64,000 nt of DNA from Saezia sanguinis (GTDB taxonomy: Bacteria; Pseudomonadota; Gammaproteobacteria; Burkholderiales; Burkholderiaceae_C): NCBI RefSeq assembly GCF_003991585.1, contig NZ_PQSP01000002.1:576420-640419 (forward strand), given 5' to 3'. The notes beneath the pieces were generated by a model. That model was not told where the DNA came from, did not search any database, and worked only from the letters and a program-made list of their open reading frames with translations. This document shows, piece after piece, positions 16,504 through 25,100 of the stretch (its first letter is position 1; every line of letters starts with the position of its first letter). Made by a program: the position numbers and the translations under genes.

Positions 16504-16543
16504 ACACCTTGTCCCAACGGGATAAAGGTATCCCGCATGGGTT
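16504..16543 (-). repeat. leader hairpin element 6
   Basis: Minus strand: AACCCATGCGGG, then lower stem ATACCTT/AAGGTGT enclosing TATCCC-GTT-GGGACA. It has the same layout as elements 1, 3 and 4 and stands 35 bases before the DUF3577 ATG. Confidence 0.65.
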
Positions 16544-16682
16544 AGAAAAATTAAAGATGAGTAGACATCCTGCATCCTTTCGAATGCTGCTCGCAAGTGG
16601 ATGCTGTGGCGAGCGGGTTTTGTTTGCAATCAATGCAGTATCTGCATCGTAGTCTTAAAGATTGCTGACTACCTGGTATGTT

Positions 16683-16698
16683 GTTGACAACTGTCAAC
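16683..16698. promoter_or_regulatory. palindromic operator candidate between divergent genes
   Basis: GTTGACAACTGTCAAC is a perfect inverted repeat (GTTGACA-AC-TGTCAAC). It lies in the only divergent gap of this part of the ICE, between the DUF3577 gene (minus, from 16469) and the 234-residue gene (plus, from 16857). It is well placed to control both directions. The protein that binds it is unknown. Confidence 0.45.
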
Positions 16699-16856
16699 CT
16701 CATATGTAGGTCAGTATAAACATTGAATTTTATGTTTTTCCAATAAATACAAAACAACCACAGTCGCATTTCAACATGGCGTTGTCAGTGGAATCTATTT
16801 GCCGTACAGTTATTGAAAAAGTATGAAGGTACAAAGCAAAGGAACATTGATAAATC

Positions 16857-17561
16857 ATGTGGAAACAGTTTGCAAAACTCTTTCAATCTGAATCATTTAA
16901 GGAGCCTCGGTCACGAGCTGAAATGCCTGAATACAAGCAGGGATTTGAGCAGGCTGTCCGTTTTACACGTCGGTGCGGTTTTCCAATAGAGGCACCAGTT
17001 TGGAATAATTCAGTACAGATTGTGGAATTGGGAGATTTCATAGATCCTGTAATGAGAGCTTCCGGTGAACTGATTGATTTAAGAGCTTGTGCAGGACAAT
17101 GCTTAAAGTGGTGTCATTATCTTAGGCCAGCATTTGAGGAGCAGTTAGGGCTGCGTGTTTGGGTCACATTGGGCCAATTATGGAAAGAAGAACATATCGT
17201 ATATGGCCCTTCATTTACTGATTGCAGGCGTTGGGTACGCGAGGGAGTAAACCTTTCAGATCTGAACTCTTCAATGGGCTTGAATTTGCATGTATGGTTA
17301 ACAGTTGAAACGGGTGAGATCATTGAGCTCACGCTCCTGAGCTCTTTAGCCGCTTTTGCGCATGAGTCCTATAAAAAAATGGCTGGAGGTGTCCTGATAG
17401 GGCTAGAAGAAAAAAATTTTGCAGGCCATCGTTATTTTCCAATTCTTGTTGGTGATAAGGCTATGGAATCTATTGCTGAAAAATCTTCAATACCTTTACT
17501 GGCCAGCAATGTTGATGAGTTATATTCTGTTGGTGCAATGATGATGGTGGAGCCACTATAA
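16857..17561 (+). CDS. hypothetical protein, sole plus-strand gene of the ICE core block
   Basis: A 234-residue soluble protein beginning MWKQFAKLFQSESF. It has Cys residues in DLRACAGQCLKWCHYLRP and a beta-rich central part (LRVWVTLGQLW, LNLHVWLTVETGEIIELTL). I recognise no family. A weak AAAGGAACA lies 15-20 bases before the ATG. It is transcribed against all of its neighbours and ends in a hairpin shared with the minus-strand gene, so it looks like an accessory insertion with its own promoter. Confidence 0.65.
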   Translation: MWKQFAKLFQSESFKEPRSRAEMPEYKQGFEQAVRFTRRCGFPIEAPVWNNSVQIVELGDFIDPVMRASGELIDLRACAGQCLKWCHYLRPAFEEQLGLRVWVTLGQLWKEEHIVYGPSFTDCRRWVREGVNLSDLNSSMGLNLHVWLTVETGEIIELTLLSSLAAFAHESYKKMAGGVLIGLEEKNFAGHRYFPILVGDKAMESIAEKSSIPLLASNVDELYSVGAMMMVEPL

Positions 17562-17590
17562 AGTTAAAAAAGAGCCACCACGGTGGCTCT
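17562..17590 (-). terminator. terminator between convergent genes
   Basis: Hairpin AGAGCCACC-GT-GGTGGCTCT (17571-17590). On the minus strand it is followed by TTTTTTAACTT, so it best terminates the 139-residue gene at 17638. On the plus strand the T run is lacking, but the stem lies just after the plus-strand stop. Confidence 0.75.
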
Positions 17591-17637
17591 ATGAATATTA
17601 CCAGTTTGGAATCATGATGAGTTTATTGTTCGTAAAA

Positions 17638-18057
17638 TCAAAAGAATCCAATTTTTGGGCAATGTGAAATATCCTTTTGATGCTCGGCATAGCCTAGCTC
17701 AAGTAGATTGTAAATATCGACATTGTTTAAATCCAAAGGATTTTCTTTGCTCTTACTTCGACTCAGACCTTTTTGGACGAGATCCAGAATATGAACATAA
17801 TCTGAGTAGATACTGTCGGCAGCTATGTCTACCGTTTCAATGAGTTCTTCCAGTGAACAGGATTCAAAGGGTTCCCATACGGTAAATTTCTTCGCCATTT
17901 CTTCTTCATCTTCACATTGAGAAAGCGCCAAAAAAGCGTTATACCAGTCGAGATAGTTATCTCCCGGAAGTTCAGAGAAATGGTCAATCATGGCTTTTCC
18001 AAGCGCCATTTTCCTCAATAGGCGAGGTTCTTTTTCTTGGAAAGTTGTTGTGTTCAT
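17638..18057 (-). CDS. hypothetical acidic ICE protein
   Basis: A 139-residue, strongly acidic and probably all-helical protein (FLALSQCEDEEEMAKKF, SLEELIETVDIAADSIYSDY). GGAG precedes the ATG at 18057. No known domain is visible. Small acidic proteins on mobile elements are sometimes DNA mimics that inhibit host defence proteins, but nothing specific supports that here. A hairpin (18076-18092) stands in its leader. Confidence 0.6.
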   Translation of the reverse strand: MNTTTFQEKEPRLLRKMALGKAMIDHFSELPGDNYLDWYNAFLALSQCEDEEEMAKKFTVWEPFESCSLEELIETVDIAADSIYSDYVHILDLVQKGLSRSKSKENPLDLNNVDIYNLLELGYAEHQKDISHCPKIGFF

Positions 18058-18075
18058 AAAAACTCCAAAATAATG

Positions 18076-18092
18076 ATCTGCTGTAAGCAGAT
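18076..18092 (-). repeat. leader hairpin element 7 (divergent member)
   Basis: Stem ATCTGC/GCAGAT with a five-base loop, preceded on the minus strand by AATCCCA. It lies 18 bases before the ATG of the 139-residue gene. It resembles the leader elements at 10-16.5 kb in position, but its sequence is less like them. Confidence 0.4.
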
Positions 18093-18255
18093 TGGGATTG
18101 ATAAAATAATGACCTGTTTTGATATCAAAACCGCAGACTTGAAGATCTTGCCTGCCTGAGTGCTGCTGGCTTCAACCAGCGTCACGAAGTAATGATGTCT
18201 GAAACGATGAGTGGAAATATGAAAAAATTCAGAATGAAGTGTCGTGATTTTTGAA

Positions 18256-18281
18256 ATAAAAAGGCCACCTGATAAGGTGGC
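18256..18281 (-). terminator. rho-independent terminator of the 242-residue gene
   Basis: Minus strand: GCCACCT-TATC-AGGTGGC followed by CTTTTTATTT. A seven-base GC-rich stem with a T tail, 25 bases after the stop of the gene at 18307. Confidence 0.8.
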
Positions 18282-18306
18282 TGGTTTGGCTGGAGAAATT
18301 CATTGT

Positions 18307-19035
18307 TTAGTCATCATTGGGATCGGTTAGTCTTTGAAGTAATTCCTGCGGATTTTTGAGTGCGGCAATTAATTTAAGCTGAACAGTTTGTATGAGTTTT
18401 TGATCATGTAAACTGTACAAGGCATCTTGTAGTTCACAAAAAAGTGCCAAACAGAGATGGTCCATAAAATCCAAATCTTGTAACGCAAACTTTGTCATAA
18501 CTCCATTCATGTATTCACAAATATTTTCAGTTGAGAGCCACCTCGTCATCCCATGACTAATGAATATGCACTCACCGTGAAATGCTCCAAATTCCGGTTC
18601 ATTGCAATGGTGTACGCCAGAAAACATAATACTTTGTAGGTTATGCCCATCGTTGAAATGGGTTGCTAGCTCGAAAAGCTCTTCTAGTGTCGGTTGCATA
18701 TCGGGTTCACAGTCTTCGCAAAATATGTGCAAATACTCTGTATCCAGCGATTTAACATCAAAATGTCTGGTAAAAAAAGAAAGACAGTGGATTGGCTCAG
18801 CATGTGTATTTGAGTCCGGTTGGTATCCCAATGACTGAGCCAATGCAGTCAGATTCATGAATACATCGTTCCATGTTGGGTTGTCGAATTTCCGGTTGAT
18901 GGCAATGGTTGTTTTGTCCTGGGCAGAGGTTGCTTTATTGAGGTTATAGGGAGAGAACAGCGCTGTGATGACAGGAGTGATAGCCGCTAATTTCAGCAAC
19001 CCTGTTCCTTCATAGTAATGTTTGGTTTTTCTCAT
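18307..19035 (-). CDS. hypothetical ICE protein, 242 residues
   Basis: The ATG at 19035 (MRKTKHYYEGTGLLKLAAIT) has AGGT upstream and is preferred over 19071. Its N-terminal hydrophobic stretch GLLKLAAITPVITALFS could be a short membrane or amphipathic segment. The middle has His and Cys residues (HIFCEDCEPDMQPTLEELFE), and the end is helical. I recognise no family. It has its own terminator downstream. Confidence 0.6.
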   Translation of the reverse strand: MRKTKHYYEGTGLLKLAAITPVITALFSPYNLNKATSAQDKTTIAINRKFDNPTWNDVFMNLTALAQSLGYQPDSNTHAEPIHCLSFFTRHFDVKSLDTEYLHIFCEDCEPDMQPTLEELFELATHFNDGHNLQSIMFSGVHHCNEPEFGAFHGECIFISHGMTRWLSTENICEYMNGVMTKFALQDLDFMDHLCLALFCELQDALYSLHDQKLIQTVQLKLIAALKNPQELLQRLTDPNDD

Positions 19036-19131
19036 TGCTTTGTGACCTGTGTGTTGTGGATTTGACAGCAATGATGGGCGGCATGACCGTTAAAAAAATG
19101 ATAAATACGGATCTGCATTAGGTGATTTTAA

Positions 19132-19426
19132 TTAGGATTTGAATGTCGATTTTGATAGCGCGGGAATCAGCCGCAAATGGCGATGCAGTGTTTTGCGTAT
19201 CAGTTTATTGTCAATACCTAAAATTTCTGCTAATTTGAAATAATCAATAGTGTCAATGTGTTGCTTAGCGTGCGCTTTCAACTCTGGAAATATAGGATTG
19301 ATGCATACCAGTAAGCTCGGCCAACTTTGTTTGTGTCCAGCGTAGCGCTTTTATCTTCTTTTTTAAAAGAAAAACCATTTCTGTGTATGCGTCAGAATGC
19401 AGTGTCATTGAGATCGTGTTGTCCAT
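19132..19426 (-). pseudogene. frameshifted Xre-type regulator
   Basis: Minus strand from the ATG at 19426: MDNTISMTLHSDAYTEMVFL, a frame break at the A-rich run near 19366, then ALRWTQTKLAELTGMHQSYI and SRVESA. A second one-base break near 19270 leads to KQHIDTIDYFKLAEILGIDN and a basic end (KLIRKTLHRHLRLIPALSKS). WTQTKLAELTGMHQSYISRVE is a clear Cro/C1-type HTH. Two frameshifts make the gene dead as read. It could once have controlled the topB-side or the 242-residue gene. Confidence 0.65.
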
Positions 19427-19531
19427 GTCGAGATATTTTGAGTTTGGAACACATAATCTCTGTTTACAATTTTATGAAGATTTTGCATAATTCAAGGGCC
19501 AACAAAAACAATGAAAATGTTTTAATGTTCA

Positions 19532-19562
19532 ACGACTAATTCTCCCCCTTAGTCGTTTTTTT
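19532..19562 (+). terminator. plus-strand terminator without an assigned gene
   Basis: ACGACTAA-loop-TTAGTCGT followed by seven T. It is a good rho-independent terminator on the plus strand, yet no supported plus-strand gene lies upstream. It may end a small RNA or antisense RNA across the Xre pseudogene. Confidence 0.6.
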
Positions 19563-19772
19563 ATCTGGTGCAAAGTAGAGAAAACGCGCCGGTTGAATAC
19601 CGGCTGAGATCATGTTAACCACCATAAAATTCAGGTTCAGATCGCGGTTAAAATCATCTCCTAAAACTTTATCTCAATTCTTGTCGTGGCGTGAATTGAC
19701 AGAATTTGGCACGAATCTACGCACAAATGGAGCTCGGCATTCACCGGCGAGCGCGGTATGGAGTACTGTAAC

Positions 19773-19819
19773 CAGACGGCTTTTTTATGATATGTTGCGG
19801 GTCATAAAAAAGCCGTCTG
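19773..19819. repeat. 18-base perfect inverted repeat carrying a GCCGTCTGAA motif
   Basis: Arms 19773-19790 (CAGACGGCTTTTTTATGA) and 19802-19819 are perfect complements around an 11-base loop. The right arm plus two bases reads GCCGTCTGAA (19812-19821), identical to the core of the Neisseria DNA uptake sequence. The outer arms are not followed by T, so this is not a simple terminator. It may be a relic of a small mobile element or of Neisseriaceae DNA. Confidence 0.6.
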
Positions 19820-19856
19820 AATTACCAACGGGAAAAACATTGCTAAAAGCGAATAT

Positions 19857-19904
19857 AAAAAAACCTTCTTCTGTTTTAACAACAGCGCCGCACAAGCGAA
19901 GGTT
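19857..19904 (-). terminator. minus-strand terminator-like hairpin
   Basis: On the minus strand, AACCTTC (19898-19904) pairs with GAAGGTT, followed by a run of seven T; an inner CTGTT/AACAG pair adds stability. It lies 110 bases beyond the topB terminator. The interval 19905-20012 could encode a small minus-strand RNA; no ORF is seen there. Confidence 0.5.
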
Positions 19905-20012
19905 AAGGTACGGCAGGGTTACAAGCGTTCAAGCTAGCAACTGTAGATAGTATCTCACGGAGGTAAACACATACAGCGATAAATGCGGTTTTTGCTATAG
20001 CGCTTTTCAGGT

Positions 20013-20036
20013 AAAAAAGGCTTCTTTTCAGAAGCC
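20013..20036 (-). terminator. rho-independent terminator of topB
   Basis: Minus strand: GGCTTC-TGAAAA-GAAGCC followed by six T, 22 bases after the topB stop. Confidence 0.85.
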
Positions 20037-20058
20037 AAACAGGACAGAGTAAGGAGAA

Positions 20059-22041
20059 TCAGGAGATTTTCTTTTTACGCTTTTGGGATTTGGTATTACC
20101 AATTGGCAAGGTGGCATTGCACGCCGGGAATGTAGAGCAGGACCAGAATGGACCGTTCTTGCTTTGCCGTTTTTTCATTGGAGTACCACACTTTGGACAT
20201 TGAGGTCCTTGCGGGATGGTGATTGACAGTGCAACATTGCGGTATTGTTCAACTAACTGTCTAACCCACTGAGTTTGTTTACGTAAAAACTGATCGGCAG
20301 ACACAGTTCCTTTTTCAATGCACTCCAACGCCTGCTCCCACAAGGCCGTCATTCCCGGATCGACAATTTCCGGGGGAGCTGCATCAATCAGCGTAAATGC
20401 TGCCTCAGTCGCACAAACGGCTTTGCCTTTATTGACCAGATAGCCGCGTTGCAATAAGCCGTTAATGATTCCCGCACGAGTAGCTTCCGTACCAATTCCG
20501 GTTGTTTCCCGCAGTTTCTGCCTGAGTATGGGGTCTGTCACATATTGGGCAACACCTTTCATGGCTTTGATTAAATCGCCCTGGGTATAGGGTTTGGGTG
20601 GTTTTGTTTTAAGTGCCTGAAGCTCAGAGTTCACCACGTTGCAATGGGTTGATACAGTCAGAGCTGGTAATGTCTGGCTATCCTGGGTATCATCTTCTTC
20701 ATCTGCGCCATTAAAAAGCATTTTCCAACCTGCAATAATAACCTGTTTACCTATTGTAATCAGCGTTTCTCCATTACAGTCTAATTGCACCAAGGTTCTG
20801 TCGTATTCGTAGTTAGGCATCAATTGCGCTAAATAATATGCCCGGATCAGTTGGTAAACGGCCAATTCTTTTTCATTCATCGCTGACAAATTGGCCGGTT
20901 CAACAGTGGGAACAATACCATGATGTGCGGTTACTTTCTTATCATTCCAAATACGGGAGCGAATATGAGTATTCAGCCGTTTTACCAGTGGTGCAATGGT
21001 CGGATCGGTTTTAACCAATGCTGCCAGTACCGCAGGTATCTCGCCAATCATGCTTTCCGGCAGGTAGCCGCAGTCAGTACGCGGATAGCTGGTCGCTTTG
21101 TGAGTTTCGTATAATGCCTGAGCAATATCCAGCGTTTCCTGCACACTGAGTCCCAGTTTTTTGGAACACACGTCTTGTAAGGTGCTGAGATCAAAAACCA
21201 GCGGCGGCGCTTCCTGTTTTCGCTGGATATCAACAAATTGAACGGTCGCGGATTTAACGGTACTGATTTTATGAACTGCATCACGGGCTACGGTAGTCAT
21301 AATGCACCTGCCAGCATCATCGGTAGCGTTCTCAGGTGGTTGCCAGGTGGCATGGAATTGTCTTCCAGCGGAAAACAGTGAGACATTAATCGCCCAATAG
21401 GGAATTGGTACAAAATTCTGTATTTCACGGTCGCGCCGTACAACCAGACCAAGAGTTGGCGTTTGTACCCGTCCAACGGATAAAATACCGTCATAACCCG
21501 CTTGTCGGCCAATCAACGTAAACAGGCGTGTCATGTTCATGCCGATCAGCCAGTCGGCGCGAGAGCGGGAGAGGGCGGAGTGGTAAAGCGGCAGTGTTTC
21601 TGCCCCTGGCTTGAGCTCATCCAGTGCTTTTCTAATGGAGACATCGTTCAGGGCTGATAGCCATAGCCGTGAAATATGGCCTTTGTAGCCACAATAATCA
21701 ATGAGCTCGCGGGCGATCATCTCGCCTTCGCGGTCTGCGTCAGTAGCGATAACCAGTTCTTTGGTTTGTGACAACAGTTTTTTGACTACCTGAAACTGCT
21801 GTGATAGTGGCGGTTTTACTTGTACCTGCCAGGTTTGCGGCAAAATAGGCAAGGTACTCATCTCCCAGCGCTTATAGCTCTCATGATACGCTTCCGGGGC
21901 TGCGGCCTCCAACAGATGACCGATGCACCATGTTATGGTTACACCATTGCCTTCAAGATAGCCGTTTGCCCGCCGGGTTGCACCAAGCACTTTACCGATA
22001 TCTTTAGCCTGTGATGGTTTTTCACATAAAAATAGACGCAT
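20059..22041 (-). CDS. topB: DNA topoisomerase III
   Basis: A 660-residue type IA topoisomerase, which decatenates and relaxes DNA and is standard in this ICE class. The Toprim domain opens with MRLFLCEKPSQAKDI and has DADREGE at 101-107. The active-site Tyr is Y319 in TSYPRTDCGYLPES, and SVGRVQTPTLGLV (188-200) is the conserved strand. A C-terminal zinc finger (CPKCGTPM then WSCSTFPACN) is present, and the protein ends in a basic tail. Length and motifs indicate an intact enzyme. It would normally follow ssb directly, but here the autotransporter lies between them. Confidence 0.95.
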   Translation of the reverse strand: MRLFLCEKPSQAKDIGKVLGATRRANGYLEGNGVTITWCIGHLLEAAAPEAYHESYKRWEMSTLPILPQTWQVQVKPPLSQQFQVVKKLLSQTKELVIATDADREGEMIARELIDYCGYKGHISRLWLSALNDVSIRKALDELKPGAETLPLYHSALSRSRADWLIGMNMTRLFTLIGRQAGYDGILSVGRVQTPTLGLVVRRDREIQNFVPIPYWAINVSLFSAGRQFHATWQPPENATDDAGRCIMTTVARDAVHKISTVKSATVQFVDIQRKQEAPPLVFDLSTLQDVCSKKLGLSVQETLDIAQALYETHKATSYPRTDCGYLPESMIGEIPAVLAALVKTDPTIAPLVKRLNTHIRSRIWNDKKVTAHHGIVPTVEPANLSAMNEKELAVYQLIRAYYLAQLMPNYEYDRTLVQLDCNGETLITIGKQVIIAGWKMLFNGADEEDDTQDSQTLPALTVSTHCNVVNSELQALKTKPPKPYTQGDLIKAMKGVAQYVTDPILRQKLRETTGIGTEATRAGIINGLLQRGYLVNKGKAVCATEAAFTLIDAAPPEIVDPGMTALWEQALECIEKGTVSADQFLRKQTQWVRQLVEQYRNVALSITIPQGPQCPKCGTPMKKRQSKNGPFWSCSTFPACNATLPIGNTKSQKRKKKIS

Positions 22042-22199
22042 GACTTTTTACCTTTAGCTGACTGAAATTCAGTAGCCATCAGGATGACGTAATGCGTCAG
22101 AAAAAAGTGGATGAATGCAGTTTTGGCGCAGTCACATTTCAGTTTTAGATAGACACAATGTTGAGCGGGTGCATGTTGACGCAGTCGCTCAAAATCAAT

Positions 22200-25100
22200 C
22201 TAAAATACAATGCCAAGACCGAGTTGTATTTCTGAATTTACAAAGCCCTGTGAACCGCGCTGGGTTCCAACATGTCCCCACACGTTGATATTTTTACTAG
22301 CCTTGCCCTGAACGCCCAACTTTATTTCGGCGACGTTTTTACCAATTTCCGTTGTCATTTTTTGCGAATTCATCTTGATTGATTGGTTAATGTCGTTGAC
22401 CAACCAATTGAATTCAACGTAAGGGGCAAAACCAAATGCGCCAGAAGGAAGGTTTTGGGCGATTTTTACACCCATACGCGCTTTCATGCCAGAGCTTAAA
22501 CCGTCCGTGTAGTGCGTATGATGACTGTCAATGACATCATTAACCCTCATTCTGGTAAAACTGAACTGTCCGTGGGGTTGCACCAACAGGGAACTGCCAT
22601 CCGGGTACTGCTGCAAAATAAAACTGTGGCCACCTTCAGCGGAAACCGATATGCCGCTGCTGTGGTATTGAACGGCGTGTGTCTGAGATGCACCGCTTAA
22701 CCGGTTATTAAACCACGCATAATAGGTCCAGAAATCAAAATAAGGCCCGATGAGTTCATCCTGAGCCCAGCTCGCATAAAGGCCGATATGATGCCCTTTA
22801 ACGCTGCCGTGGGCTTTGCTGCCGGTCTGGTTGCTGCGGTTAGCAATAGACGCATTGCCAATACCGCCGTAAACACCAGCCATCAGCGTATCGGTTTGAA
22901 GCAGGTCAGCCCCGACTTGAAACACTGATGTGGTGATATGTTCAAATTGCAGGCCGTTCAAAATGTCTGTTTTGAAGTGGCTGTACTTTGTTCTCAACCA
23001 GATTGTGTGGTCATGTGCATACAGCTCATTTTGCCGGTCTGAGCGGCTTTGGTAAAACATTTCAGAGGCGGCATACTGACTGCCCAGGAATGAACCGATG
23101 TTAGGGTTATAAAGATATTCACTGTCGTTGCTTTCACCATTATTGCCATTACCGCTATTACCGCCATTGCCGCTATTATCGCCATTGCCGCTATTATCGC
23201 CATTGCCGCCATTGCTGCCATTACCATTGTCATCGTTGCGGTTGCGTAAGTACCAGTTTTCGTCGTCTTTTCCTTGTGAAAGGCGGTATTCATAAATACC
23301 ATACGTGACTGGCGCACCCAGCGTAAACGCTTCTGCGTCAGAGGTTCCCAGAACCTCAATGATTTTGATGCCGTCATTCACCGTACTGACTTCACGGCTG
23401 GTAGGCATAGCTTTGATGAACACTTTAGTGGCACTGCTGCCAAGCATTGCATTGTCAATGACCAGCATATCGCTCAGGCTCTGGCTGTCTCCCTCGTTGA
23501 GTACGGTATCGAGTTTAATGGCGCCGCCATGACTGATAAACAGACCATCACCGTTTTCTCCAGCATTCAGGCTGCCGGAAATAACCAGTACATCTCCGGC
23601 CTGGTTATTTCCGGTGAGGTCAATCAGGCCGTTTGCATGTTGCTCAAACTGAGACAAGCCCAATAGCTGTCCATATGATGCACCATTCTCAAGCGACAAT
23701 GCCCCAGCAGGGGTATAGGTTCCCTGTGAGTTAAAAAAGAGTGCCGTTTCAGAATCAAGGATGATGGTGCCATTGTTTTGAAGCAGGGAGTCTTCACCAA
23801 AATATGAAGCGGCAACGCCTTTGGTATTTCTGATGTTAAACGTTTCAGAACCCGTCAGGTTACGCAATACCCACTTACCACTATTGATGAAGGTCGTTGT
23901 GGCATCCAATATCATATTGCCATAAAGAGTTCCGGCATTGTTGAATGTGATGTTGCCTGCTCCTGAGCTGGACAAGGCTTTATCGGTCAATGTGTCGATA
24001 ATTCCTAAATTGCTGATGCTAAACTGACTACCTTCATCCAGATTGAGCTCAATACCTGCCGATGTGTTTAACCTGGCATTTTGGCCTATGTAGATATTTC
24101 CGTCGCCCTGGGAATTAACCAGCACGGCAGTACTGTGATCGCTGCCTGTTGCAGTCATATCTGCCAATACGTTGATGTCGGTGAAATTCTCAGCGGATTG
24201 TGTAGCGACGCTAATGCCGTGACCCTGATCGGCATTGATAGCTCCTTGCGTGACAATATGGATATTACCGGTATCGGATTGTGCAAATATGCCATACTCA
24301 TTTGCATTGATGGCTTTATGGTTATCGATGGCAATATAGCCGGAATTGTTTTTTGCGCTAATACCCGTTTGTGTTGAATGGATAGCACTGTTGTTTTTAA
24401 TAACAATGTCACTTGCACTGCTATTGGCAATGATGCCGATGGCTCCTGTGAGCGTTCCGGCATGGGAACCGATATAAATTGATTTTGCGCCATTGGCATA
24501 GCCTAAAATGGCCGCACTGGTTATACCGGTCACATTACCGTAGTTATTGATAACAATCTGACCAAGATCGGCATGGGCGTGAATACCGACCGTATTGGCA
24601 TTAATACTGTTGTTGTTAGTAATCGCAATGTTGCCTGCATGACTAACGGCCTGAATACCCCGCTGCGCATTTCTGATGGCGGCATTCGACACTATATTAA
24701 TAGTGGTATTCCCATTGCTGCCGATGTCAAGAGCATCGATGCCGATACCGTTATCATCCACTTGAATCCAACTGGTGTCTTTGTTTACGTCAATATGAAT
24801 ATCTCCGCCATTAGATTCGGCCTGAATTCCAGCCAGATGGTTGGTAAAGCTAATATGCCCAAGCGCCATATGCACAGAGCCATTTTCACTAATAGCCGTC
24901 AGTCCAGTAGCGTTGTTGGTGGAGACGAACGAGGCAATATTGGCAATGATATTCTTGCCAGCCTGTAATAGAATACCGGTGGACTGCTGGGAGCCCAGAT
25001 CGTTGGTTTGAATATTGAGGTCGTTGGTCTGGTAGTTGAGGTTGTTGCGTGTATAAGTATCGTAACTTGCCGTACCAGCCGTGTCTCCCCAGACGTTCGC

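Noticed and set aside
16551..16769. A 72-codon minus-strand ORF upstream of the DUF3577 gene
   Set aside because: It covers the palindromic operator and lacks a ribosome site; the translation is Cys-rich without pattern.
19612..19950. A 112-codon plus-strand ORF in the topB-downstream gap
   Set aside because: It runs through the 18-base palindrome and a terminator hairpin, has a random basic composition, and shows no family resemblance.
23140..23225. CRISPR-like short repeats
   Set aside because: The repeats are contiguous 18-base units without spacers and encode a Gly/Asn/Ser linker in frame; no cas genes are present. No CRISPR array was seen anywhere in the window.
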